A stretch of DNA of 64,000 nucleotides. It comes from Cherax quadricarinatus. Its lineage: Eukaryota > Arthropoda > Malacostraca > Decapoda > Parastacidae. The position numbers and the translations under genes were made by a program. The stretch lies in the NCBI RefSeq assembly GCF_038502225.1, contig NC_091382.1, positions 13,873,376 through 13,937,375 of the forward strand, read 5' to 3'. The notes below the pieces were generated by a model. The model was not told the origin of the DNA, did not search any database, and saw nothing but the letters and a program-made list of their open reading frames with translations. Of the stretch, positions 23,930 through 32,660 are shown piece by piece. How positions within the stretch are numbered: the stretch's first letter is position 1; the number at the start of each line of letters is the position of its first letter.

Positions 23930-24786
23930 TAGTTATCCCTACTATCATACTTCCATTCAATTCTAAATGTAATTGATTTGTGGTCGCTAGCACCCAGTTC
24001 CTCTGAAACTTCTAAATTATTAACAAGGGATTCGTTGTTTGCCAGAACTAAGTCAAGCAGGTTATTACCCCTTGTAGGTTCTGTGACAAACTGCTTCAAA
24101 AAACAATCCTGAACTACTTCTAAGAAGTCGTATGATTCTAAATTCCCAGTCAAGAAATTCCAATCAATATGACTAAAGTTAAAGTCTCCTAGAATTACTA
24201 CATTATCGTGCCTTATGGCCCTAACAATTTCCTCCCATAGTAGTCTCCCCTGGTCCCTACCTAAATTTGGGGGACGGTATATCACACCTAAAGTTAATTT
24301 TTCATGCCCCTCTGAAAATTCTATCCAAACAGACTCTGTATGTGTTACTTCAGACTTAATACCCGTTTTTATGCAACAGTTCAAACGAACTCGGACATAC
24401 AATGCCACCCCACCCCCCTTCCTGATACTTCTATCTACTTGGAACAATTTGAAACCCTGAATGTGACATTCTGCAGGCATGTCCCGACTTTTTGAATTAA
24501 ACCACGTCTCAGTAATGGCAAATACATCTATGTTACCTGCACTAGCAACTAGTCTCAACTCATCTATCTTATTCCTAGCACTGCGACTATTTGTGTAATA
24601 TATACTTAGGGACCCTCCTTTCTCTTTACCATTCCTGCTCCTTTCTGTTATTCCACTAAACCTATTACTGTCCTTGTCAATTAGTGCCACTGGCTTTCCA
24701 AAATCCACCTCATTTTGCCTATTACTAGTTCTCCTAGTACTCATATTACTACCCTGAGACTTCACAGTTTTCCCGCAAAAACCCAT
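23929..24786 (-). CDS. CR1 endonuclease domain of ORF2 (open, truncated by frameshift)
   Basis: 285 residues. Endonuclease motifs in order: [54 protein letters not shown] and [13 protein letters not shown]. It makes the target nick for reverse transcription. The stop at 23929-23931 overlaps the shifted RT frame; the related CR1 at 46847 reads through this point in one frame, so this is a lesion rather than a normal ORF boundary. Confidence 0.8.
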   Translation of the reverse strand: MGFCGKTVKSQGSNMSTRRTSNRQNEVDFGKPVALIDKDSNRFSGITERSRNGKEKGGSLSIYYTNSRSARNKIDELRLVASAGNIDVFAITETWFNSKSRDMPAECHIQGFKLFQVDRSIRKGGGVALYVRVRLNCCIKTGIKSEVTHTESVWIEFSEGHEKLTLGVIYRPPNLGRDQGRLLWEEIVRAIRHDNVVILGDFNFSHIDWNFLTGNLESYDFLEVVQDCFLKQFVTEPTRGNNLLDLVLANNESLVNNLEVSEELGASDHKSITFRIEWKYDSRDN

Positions 24787-24800
24787 ACCACTAACTATTC

Positions 24801-25766
24801 CTAGTTTAAAGACCTAACAGCTCCCTCCACTGCGTTGGCCAGTGCTCCCACCCCACACCTAGATAAGTGAACCCCATCCCTGGCATACATGTCATTTCTG
24901 CCATAGAAGAGGTCCCAGTTGTCAATGAATGTTACTGCATTTTCCTTACAGTATTTGTCCAGCCAGCAATTGACACCAATTGCTCTGGACAACCATTCAT
25001 TTCCAACTCCTCTCCTTGGCAAAATGCCACATATGACAGGTTTCCCACCCTTCCTCCTAATTATCTCTATTGCTGACCTATACCTGCTAATCAGGTCCTC
25101 ACTCCTACGTCTGCCAACATCGTTGCCTCTAGCACTGAGACAGATAATAGGATTGCTCCCATTACCTCTCATGATGTCATCCAGACGGCTAACAATATCC
25201 TTCATCCCAGCCCCAGGAAAACACACTCTCTGCCTCCTACTCCTGTCCTTCAAGCAGAATGCCCTATCCATGTACCTAATCTGGCTATCCCCAACAACAA
25301 CAATGTTTTTACCTTCCTTTGCGTCGTCCGTCGTGATGCTCCGAGTAGTCGACTCACATTTGCCAGGTAGCATTACACCACTTGTAGAATTCGTCAAGAC
25401 GTTCTCGATGGTCTTCGTTGGGGTTTCTAGGGATGTCTCACTCACGTCTGCCAATGCTTCTTTGGTGCTCGTTGTGGCATTCCCAGTAGAACACTCACAT
25501 TCGTCGGGTAGCACCGAGAATGGGTTGGAAGTTTCCACGGTAGTCTTCTGGTTTCTTGTTGTTTCTGCCTCTCCAACCGTTTTCTTGATCTTCAGCTTGG
25601 TTCCATGTTGCCCGGCCACTGACCAAGCTCCCCTCTTAACCTGGGGACTCACAACAGGAGGATTACTACGAATCCTCTTGTTCTCCTCCATTAATCGCCG
25701 TATCTCCATCTTAGCAACTCTGAGCTCTTCTCTCAGCTGCTGGTAAAGTTGCTCAAGAGAGGGCAT
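24801..25766 (-). CDS. CR1 ORF1 with SGNH/GDSL-type esterase-like domain
   Basis: 321 residues, fully open. An N-terminal coiled-coil-like stretch (about 1-30, LREELRVAKMEIRRLMEEN) is followed by a Ser/Thr-rich linker (about 60-140). From about 150 comes an SGNH-hydrolase-like domain: block I VVVGDSQIRYMD, block III around ARGNDVG, and the block V Asp-His pair in DGVHLS near the C-terminus. CR1-clade ORF1 proteins are known to carry such a domain; its role in transposition is not settled. The start is the first Met, at 25766, with ORF2 14 bp after its stop. No lesion seen. Confidence 0.85.
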   Translation of the reverse strand: MPSLEQLYQQLREELRVAKMEIRRLMEENKRIRSNPPVVSPQVKRGAWSVAGQHGTKLKIKKTVGEAETTRNQKTTVETSNPFSVLPDECECSTGNATTSTKEALADVSETSLETPTKTIENVLTNSTSGVMLPGKCESTTRSITTDDAKEGKNIVVVGDSQIRYMDRAFCLKDRSRRQRVCFPGAGMKDIVSRLDDIMRGNGSNPIICLSARGNDVGRRRSEDLISRYRSAIEIIRRKGGKPVICGILPRRGVGNEWLSRAIGVNCWLDKYCKENAVTFIDNWDLFYGRNDMYARDGVHLSRCGVGALANAVEGAVRSLN

Positions 25767-25828
25767 CCTGGTTCAGATTCACAGAGAGCACACAAACAGG
25801 TCTTCACAGAGCTAAGTACACGTCACCA

Positions 25829-26060
25829 CTGAATACACTCGTTAATGGCTGACTAAGCTCCATCTTGCATTCCTTAAGTACCCTTGAAAACAACTCATCG
25901 GGTCCCGGGGACTTATTTTGTTTCAGTTTGTCTATCTGTTTAATAACCATGTCCCTCGTGACAGTAAAATTAGTTAACTTAAATTCATCAGGAACTAAAT
26001 AATTGTTAATTACTGGAATCTCATTTACATCTTCCTGTGTAAAAACTGACAAAAAATAGT
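25829..26060 (-). pseudogene. CR1 fragment (RT N-terminus)
   Basis: 82-residue minus-strand stretch with SVFTQEDVNEIPVINNYL and [17 protein letters not shown]. It is closer to the CR1 copy at 56208-57544 than to the adjacent CR1 at 21705-25828, so it is a separate insertion or a recombination product. Confidence 0.8.
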
Positions 26061-26062
26061 TG

Positions 26063-26565
26063 AGGGACTGATTACCTCATTCTCCTCCTGTTCTTCAAGA
26101 TTCTCCCTTGTATCGACTGATGAAGCTGCTGTGTGGCGAAACGCTTCCTCAATAAAGATACCCAAGAGTTGCACATGTGTCTAATTTATCAACATGTCGG
26201 TTCTCTGAACCATTCATCTACAAACCTGTCAGACACTGCAACTTCTTGAGATCTTAATACGTGGGAATTCTTCGCTTGCCTAATTCTTGGGCATGACCTA
26301 CTTCAACATTGAACAAATGTTACACGACCTATGACTGCTGCACCTCTCCTGCCAACGGTTTATAAGCTCCTTCTCAGCACGTATGCCGTATTCTATTCAA
26401 GATTGATGGACTGACCACATCGACTCAAGGTTGAGGGACCGATCACCCCACTCTCCACCCGCTCCCCAAGCCTCTCCCACGCATGGACTGATGAAGCCAC
26501 CGTGTTAGACTGATGAAGCCACCGTGTAATGGACTGATAAAGCTACCGTGTTGGACTGATGAAGC
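26063..26565 (+). mobile_element. Candidate Penelope-like terminal-repeat remnant
   Basis: Contains cgactgatgaagctgctgtg followed by gcgaaacgcttcctcaataa and agatacccaagagttgcaca, an arrangement I associate with Penelope-like element terminal repeats that carry hammerhead motifs. Four further partial copies of gactgatgaagcYaccgtgt follow at about 26484-26566. No RT/GIY-YIG coding part is present. The assignment is from memory of the motif and needs a search. Confidence 0.4.
26117..26142 (+). ncRNA. Hammerhead-ribozyme-like core (candidate)
   Basis: CTGATGA at 26117-26123 is followed, after one A, by GCTGC TGT GTGGC, which can pair as a 5-bp stem II (two G-U pairs) with a 3-base loop, and then GAAAC at 26138-26142. 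This is the conserved hammerhead core order. Stem III would be only 2-3 bp (the minimal form) and I could not confirm stem I or the cleavage site. Confidence 0.35.
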
Positions 26566-26772
26566 CTACCAGAGATAACATTACCTACCAGAGTTAACAT
26601 TACCTACCAGAGATAACATTATCTACCAGAGATAACATTACCTATAAGAGATAACATTACCTACCAGAGATAACCTTACCTACAAGAGGTAACATTACCT
26701 ACCAGAGATAACATTACCTACCAGAGATAACATTATCTACCAGAGAAAACATTACCTACCAGAGATAACATT
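26566..26772 (+). repeat. 19-bp satellite block
   Basis: About 11 copies of the unit seen at 18861-19801, with changes (gttaac, attatc, taagag). It ends where a LINE-C copy starts. Confidence 0.9.
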
Positions 26773-28471
26773 AGCCTATCCGATGTTATCCTGATGCCAA
26801 ATGACTTCGAACAGGCGACAAATGACATGCCTATGCACTCTGCCCCAGGGCCAGACTCATGGAACTCTGTGTTCATCAAGAACTGCAAGAAGCCTCTATC
26901 ACGAGCCTTTTCCATCCTATGGAGAGGGAGCATGGACACGGGGGTCGTCCCACAGTTACTAAAAACAATAGACATAGCCCCACTCCACAAAGGGGGCAGT
27001 AAAGCAACAGCAAAGAACTACAGACCAATAGCACTAACATCCCATATCATAAAAATCTTTGAAAGGGTCCTAAGAAGCAAGATCACCACCCATCTAGAAA
27101 CCCATCAGTTACACAACCCAGGGCAACATGGGTTTAGAACAGGTCGCTCCTGTCTGTCTCAACTATTGGATCACTACGACAAGGTCCTAAATGCACTAGA
27201 AGACAAAACGAATGCAGATGTAATATATACAGACTTTGCAAAAGCCTTCGACAAGTGTGACCATGGCGTAATAGCACACAAAATGTGTGCTAAAGGAATA
27301 ACAGGAAAAGTCGGTCGATGGATCTATAATTTCCTCACTAACAGAACACAGAGAGTAGTCGTCAACAGAGTAAAGTCCGAGGCAGCTACGGTGAAAAGCT
27401 CTGTTCCACAAGGCACAGTACTCGCTCCAATCTTCTTCCTCATCCTCATATCCGACATAGACAAGGATGTCAGCCACAGCACCGTGTCTTCCTTTGCAGA
27501 TGACACCCGAATCTGCATAACAGTGTCTTCCATTTGTGACACTGCAAAGCTCCAGGCGGACATCAACCAAATCTTTCAGTGGGCTGCAGAAAACAATATG
27601 AAGTTCAACGATGAGAAATTTCAATTACTCAGATATGGTAAACATGAGGAAATTAAATCTTCATCAGAGTACAAAACAAATTCTGGCCACAAAATAGAGT
27701 GAAACACCAATGTCAAAGACCTGGGAGTGATCATGTTGGAGGATCTCACCTTCAAGGACTATAACATTGTATCAATCGCATCTGCTACAAAAATGACAGG
27801 ATGGATAATGAGAACCTTCAAAACTAGGGAGGCCAAGCCCATGATGACACTCTTCAGGTCACTTGTTCTATCTAGGCTGGAATATTGCTGCACACTAACA
27901 GCACCTTTCAAGGCAGGTGAAATTGCCGACCTAGAAAATGTACAGAGAACTTTCACGGCATGCATAACGGAGATAAAACACCTCAATTATTGTGAGCGCT
28001 TGAGGTTCCTAAACCTGTATTCCCTGGAATGCAGGAGGGAGAGATACATGATTATATACACCTGGAAAATCCTAGAGGGACTAGTACTGAACTTGCAAAC
28101 GAAAATCACTCACTACGAAAGCAAAAGACTTGGCAGACGATGCACCATCCCCCCAATGAAAAGCAGGGGTGCCACTAGCACGTTAAGAGACCATACAATA
28201 AGTGTCAGGGGCCCGAGACTGTTCAACTGCCTCCCAGCACACATAATGGGGATTACCAACAGACCCCTGGCAGTCTTCAAGCTGGCACTGGACAAGCACC
28301 TAAAGTCAGTTCCTGATCAGCCGGGCTGTGGCTTGTACATTGGTTTGTGTGCAGCCAGCAGCAACAGCCTGGTTGATCAGGCTCTGATCCACCAGGAGGC
28401 CTGGTCACAGACCGGGCCACGGGGGCGTTGACCCCCGGAACTCTCTCGAGGTAAACTCCAGGTAAACAAAC
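26773..28471 (+). pseudogene. LINE-C copy, 5' truncated, RT nearly open
   Basis: Plus-strand RT from HSAPGPDSWNSVFIKNCKKP through NYRPIALTSHIIKIFERVL, FAKAFDKCDHGVI, SSVPQGTVLAPIFF and FADDTRICITVSS (26794-27702), then a second open part (27727-28431) to RGPRLFNCLPAHI. The break at 27700-27702 is TGA where other copies have CGA (Arg), in frame, followed by a start-codon-less gap to 27727. The 3' end has the LINE-C signature and finishes near 28471. It is the best-preserved LINE-C RT in the window. Confidence 0.85.
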
Positions 28472-28685
28472 ACAGCTAGCTCCTAAGACAGTGGAAATGA
28501 ACACACACATTCACAAACACTGGGAAGGTGGTGGTAGGAGTGTCAGGTTGGCATGGGCTGGTGGTAGGTCTCCCCCGCTGACCCACAACAAGGCAGTAGC
28601 TTGAGCTGATGGTAAAGCATGAGCTGGTCTATACACTATTTCAGAGCACTGCTTCTAGATTTGTCAGGGCCCTCTTCAATGAAAA
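28472..28685. repeat. Unclassified dispersed repeat, copy 1
   Basis: Bases 28600-28685 match the reverse complement of 52025-52140: both contain cagagcactgcttctagatt (28643-28662 here) followed by tgtcagg. No coding potential and no recognised family. Confidence 0.6.
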
Positions 28686-28729
28686 AATCTGTGTATCGCA
28701 GAGTCACTTATATGCACAGAACTGATTAA
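28686..28729 (+). mobile_element. LINE-C endonuclease copy, left part
   Basis: Matches LINE-C just upstream of the conserved NASNDVVEV codons (gcagagtcacttatatgcac). The piggyBac-like insertion follows at the TTAA at 28726-28729, and the LINE continues at 30421. Confidence 0.8.
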
Positions 28730-29205
28730 CCCTTAAATGTTCCAAATGTATATATACGTTCACTCATGCAGTGCCCCGAATATTTTGAAAAAAAAAAATT
28801 ATAGAAAAAAAGAACACATTTTTTGACATGTTTTAGAATAAAAAATATTTAGCGTCAGTACTTACCAACATACGAGGCTGAGAAGTTGGCACTGGATGTT
28901 CATGTGACAGCAACATCGAGTCCTGCTGCTTGCAGAAGTGTTACCAATATACCTTTTTCTCTATTTTCATATTTATGAAATTTTTATGTTCTGATAATCA
29001 CAATTTGTAGCAGTTCTTGTTATTTTATAACCAACCTTTGTTCTGACACTAGTATTAGGTATTGAAATTGTACTCAAATTGTCACAAACACACTGAATGG
29101 TGGACATTTACACCTACCTTAGCTGTATACTGTTGTCTTGGAATTTATACAAAGTATTTATATGTCTTAGCAATATTTTGGATATGTGGAAGTATATAAT
29201 AACAA

Positions 29206-29352
29206 TGAGGAGGAGGAGGAGGAGAAGAAGAAGGAGGAGAAGGAGGAGGAGAAAGACAAAGAGAAAAAGGAGGAGAAGGAAGAGGAGGAGGAGGAGGAGA
29301 AGGAGGAGGGGAAGAGGAGGAGGGAGAAAAGGAGAAAGAGGAGGAGAAGAAT
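29206..29352. repeat. (GGA/GAA)n purine tract
   Basis: About 145 bp of almost pure purine on the plus strand (gaggaggagga, gagaaggagg). It could adopt triplex DNA. The Glu/Lys/Arg and Ser/Leu reading frames here are low-complexity artefacts. Confidence 0.95.
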
Positions 29353-29570
29353 AATACATAATAATAATAATAGGTAATAATAAATTGCCTTTAAGCATGA
29401 AAAACAAAGTCCACCCCTGACAGTGACATGATAAGATGAGATAACATCTGATAAGAACTGACATTTGATGAGCATACTCGAGGGTGGGGGAGGTGCAGCA
29501 GATAAGAAAAGATTGGAGGTGATATTTGATGAGCATAATCCTCACTTTGTTTTCGCTGGTACACAAACAT

Positions 29571-29638
29571 GTCTGTCTGTCTATCTGTCTGTCTATCAAG
29601 CTCCCTGTCTATTTGTCTATCTGTCTAGCTATCTGTCT
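29571..29638. repeat. (CTGT/CTAT)n microsatellite
   Basis: Imperfect tetranucleotide run of ctgt and ctat units. It is complementary in type to the gaca/gata run at 29880-30112 on the other side of the palindrome. Confidence 0.9.
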
Positions 29639-29711
29639 CAGAGAGTGCCACAAGACAACGTCATCACCTTTACTCATATCTTCAAGCAAAGTATTGTACT
29701 TTGTCTGGATT

Positions 29712-29848
29712 TTTTGGGTTATCCAAGGTAATTTACACTATTTTTTTTATTATTTATTATCACACTGGCCGATTCCCATCAAGGGAATCGGCCAGTGTGA
29801 TAATAAATAATAAAAAAAATAGTGTAAATTACCTTGGATAACCCAAAA
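29712..29848. repeat. Perfect palindrome, 66-bp arms, 5-bp loop
   Basis: Left arm 29712-29777, spacer atcaa, right arm 29783-29848, no mismatch. The centre of each arm (tattatcacactggccgatt) is the 3' end of the RTE-like LINE seen at 41958; the outer part (ttgggttatccaaggtaatt) is flanking sequence. Both target and LINE end are therefore mirrored, as expected from a fold-back copying event. Confidence 0.95.
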
Positions 29849-29879
29849 TTTACACTATGTCTACTTGTGTTTATGTGTA

Positions 29880-30112
29880 CCTGTCAGACAGAGATAGACA
29901 GACAGATAGAAAGAGAGAGACAGATTGAAAGAGATACAGAGAGAGATAAAGACAGAGACAGAGACAGATAGACAGAGACAGACACAAATAGACAGAGACA
30001 GATAGACAGAGGTAGACAGAGATAGACAGACAGAGATAGATAAACAGATAGACAGAGGAAGACAGAGATAGACAAATATAGAGATAGACAGAAATACAGA
30101 GATAGACAGACC
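29880..30112. repeat. (GACA/GATA)n microsatellite
   Basis: Imperfect array of agac and agat units over about 230 bp. Confidence 0.9.
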
Positions 30113-30424
30113 CTAAACTTGGTGGTAACATCACTTTACTCTTAAAAGAAGAGTGTTAATATGACATTACATTAGTGAATCCTTGGTGTTTGCCTCACTG
30201 TTTGCTCTAGCTGGTGCTCAATTTAACTGGCGCTCCCACAAGGTAATAAGTGGTCCAAGACTTTTTTAATACCATGCACACTGAGTGTTAGGACCCATTC
30301 TATGCTGACCAGGCATCTCAGGCCAATTGTGACAAATTTGAAGGCAGGAAAAATAAAACATACATGTACGTTCGGGCACTATACACAAGAATGTATGTAT
30401 ACATTTGGAACATTTAAGGGTTAA

Positions 30425-31503
30425 TGCTTCAAATGATGCAGTGGAAGTTTTAGCATTAAAGATCAAGAACCAAATCTAGTCATTGTGGTAGTCTACAAGC
30501 CTCTGGATGCAATGTCCCAACAATTCTAGGAACAGCTGTTGAAAATTGATTACTGTCTGGAAAATCTTCCAGCTCCTGCCCCAAACATCTTGCTACTGGA
30601 GAATTTAAACTTAAGGCACCTAAAATGGAGGAACATAGCAAATAATGTCGTTGCAGTGATAACATCAGGAGGCAGCTCAGACGATAAGTCACACACACAT
30701 GAGCTTTTAAATCTCTGCACAAAATTCAACTTAAACCAGCAAATAATAGAGCCTACTAGACTGGAGAATACACTGGACCTCATCTTTACTAACAATGATG
30801 ATCTGATGTGAAATGTCACCATATAAAAAACAATATACTCGGATCACATAATCGAGGTTCAGACATGTATGCGCGGAGCCCCAGACCAACAAAATGAGAT
30901 AAGTCGTGAAGGAGCCTTCACCAAATTCAACTTCAACAACAAGAACATAAAGTGGGACCAAGTAAACCACGTTCTAAATGATATAAGCTGGTAAGATAGA
31001 CTAAGCAACACAGACTCCAACTTATGCCTAGAACAGATTAACTCTGTGGCACTCGCTGTATGCTCAAAGCATATTCCTTTAATTAAAAGGAGGAGTAGAT
31101 ATAAAATACAAAGAGACAGGTGCTCCCTTTACAGGTGACAAAAAAGAATAACAGAGCAGCTAAAAGAGGCCAATATATCTGAAATGCATAGGGAGACACT
31201 GGTCAGATAACTAACAAACATCGAACTAAAGGTAAAGGAATCTTATAGGAGTCAGGAATCGTGGGAAAAACTAAAAGCCATAAATGAAACCAAAAGAAAC
31301 CCAAAGTATTTCTTTTCTTATGACAAATCAAAGTCGAGAACAACATCCAGTATTGGGCCCTACTTAAACAAGATGGCCCCTACACAGAAGACAGCAAGGA
31401 AATGAGTGAGCTAGTAAAGTCCCAATATGACTCAGTTTTAGCAAGCCATTAACCAGACTGAGAGTCAAAGATCTAAATGAATTTTTTATGAGAGAGCCCC
31501 AGA
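30425..31503 (+). pseudogene. LINE-C endonuclease and linker, right part
   Basis: Continues the LINE-C copy from 28729. The 30539-30811 frame reads KIDYCLENLPAPAPNILLL, with LENLNLRHLKW where other copies have LGDFNLRHLKW, so the catalytic Asp of GDFN is lost. It then reads through the linker to the MSELVKSQYDSV-like start of RT and stops at 31503, where a CR1 3' end begins. Frameshifts are scattered through it. Confidence 0.8.
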
Positions 31504-32303
31504 ATTTAAGAACATAAGAAAGAAGGAACTACTGACCCATGAGGAGCAGATCCATGTCCTCCCCTTGGATTAACCCAATGACCCACCCCTCCTGGATTAG
31601 CCAAATGACCCACCCAATGTGGTCACCTCCACTCAAGGAAGGAGCATGACACCAGACCCAGCAACACAAGCTAGTTAGGTCCAACTCACACCCACCCATA
31701 CCCATTCATGTATTTATGTAACCTATTTTTAAAACTACACAACGTTTTAGCCTGAATAACTGTTCTCGGGAGTTTATTCCACTCATCAACAACTCTATTT
31801 CCAAACCAGTGCTTTCCTATATCCTTTCTGAATCAGAATTTTTCCAACTTAAAGCCATTGTTGTGAGTAATGTCTTTGCTGGAAATTTTCAGCATGCTAT
31901 TTACATCCCCTTTATTTATTCCTGTTTTCGATTTATACACCTCGATCATATCCCCCCTAGTTCTATGCCTTTTGAGAGAGTGCAGATTCAGGGCCCTCAG
32001 TCTATCCTCATAGGGAAGATTTCTGATACATCGGATCATCTTTGTCATCCTTCTATGTACATTTTCCATAGCATTTATATCTATTCTATAATATGGTAAC
32101 CAGAACTGAACAGCATAGTCTAAAGGAGGCCTAACCAATGATATATAGAGTAGAAGAGCAACCTGACGACTTCTATTATTTATACTTCTAGATATGAAAC
32201 CAAGAATTCTGATAGCTTTATTGCAAACACTAATGCACTGTTGTCTTGGTTTTAGATTACTGCTAACCAGAACTCCTGAATTCTTTTTGCAAGCAGTAGT
32301 ATT
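31504..32303 (-). mobile_element. CR1 copy (31504-42778), 3' segment
   Basis: Starts at the CR1 3' terminus (ttaagaacataagaaagaag) and includes the C-terminal RT coding region (VRPPLDYAVQFWLPYYR, RMTKMIRCIRNLPYEDRL). Bases 31504-31800 are 3' UTR. LINE-B interrupts it at 32303; the CR1 resumes at 36559. Confidence 0.85.
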
Positions 32304-32660
32304 TATTTATTTATTTATTTATTTAGAAATTTAGCATACATACAGAGGTACAAAAAAATACAGGTAAGAGCAGCATGCCAAAGCCACTTATATGCATAGC
32401 ATTACGGGCTGGCTTACAATTAACTTAAGATTAACTAAGCAATGATGAAATCAGTGATAAGACATTATTGTAAACAGATAACTATAAAATACAAATGAGT
32501 ATTACAAAGACAGGTCATATGGTTGCATGCATTGCTGTTCATTCAGTAGAATGGAGTATTCTGTTAGGTAGTGTATTTAAAAAAAATAACAAAGTTAGGT
32601 TTAACATTTGTGTGATATAATTGTGAGTAACATTTAGGATATACAATTTATATGGTTCAG

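Larger units (their letters stand above)
21705..25828 (-). mobile_element. CR1-type LINE, nearly full length
   Basis: Minus-strand LINE with ORF1 (24801-25766), endonuclease (23929-24786), RT (21974-23929), a short 3' UTR and a 3' end made of TTCTTATG-type 8-bp units (21705-21722), the hallmark of CR1 elements. The ORF1 carries an SGNH-hydrolase-like domain, also typical of CR1. About 60 bp of 5' UTR remain (25767-25828) before another CR1 fragment starts. Confidence 0.9.
28730..30420. mobile_element. piggyBac-like non-autonomous element (TTAA, TIR)
   Basis: 1691 bp between TTAA at 28726-28729 and TTAA at 30421-30424. Terminal inverted repeats start CCCTTAAATGTTCCAAATGT at both ends (23 perfect bases, about 30 with two mismatches). 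The flanking LINE-C sequence is continuous when the element and one TTAA are removed. TTAA duplication with 5'-CCC ends is the piggyBac signature. No transposase frame is present. Subterminal sequence (taccatgcacactga, gacccattct) resembles the element at 50201-51269. The inside holds purine and tetranucleotide microsatellites and a large palindrome. Confidence 0.85.

Noticed and set aside
24919..25746. 275-residue plus-strand ORF
   Set aside because: Antisense shadow of CR1 ORF1; hydrophobic low-quality sequence without a domain.
27196..27624. Plus/minus shadow ORFs opposite LINE-C RT (also at 15368-15796 and 20525-20812)
   Set aside because: They recur only because the sense RT recurs; no independent motif.
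29097..29599. Glu/Lys/Arg-rich and Ser/Leu-rich ORFs on both strands
   Set aside because: Low-complexity translation of a GGA/GAA tract.
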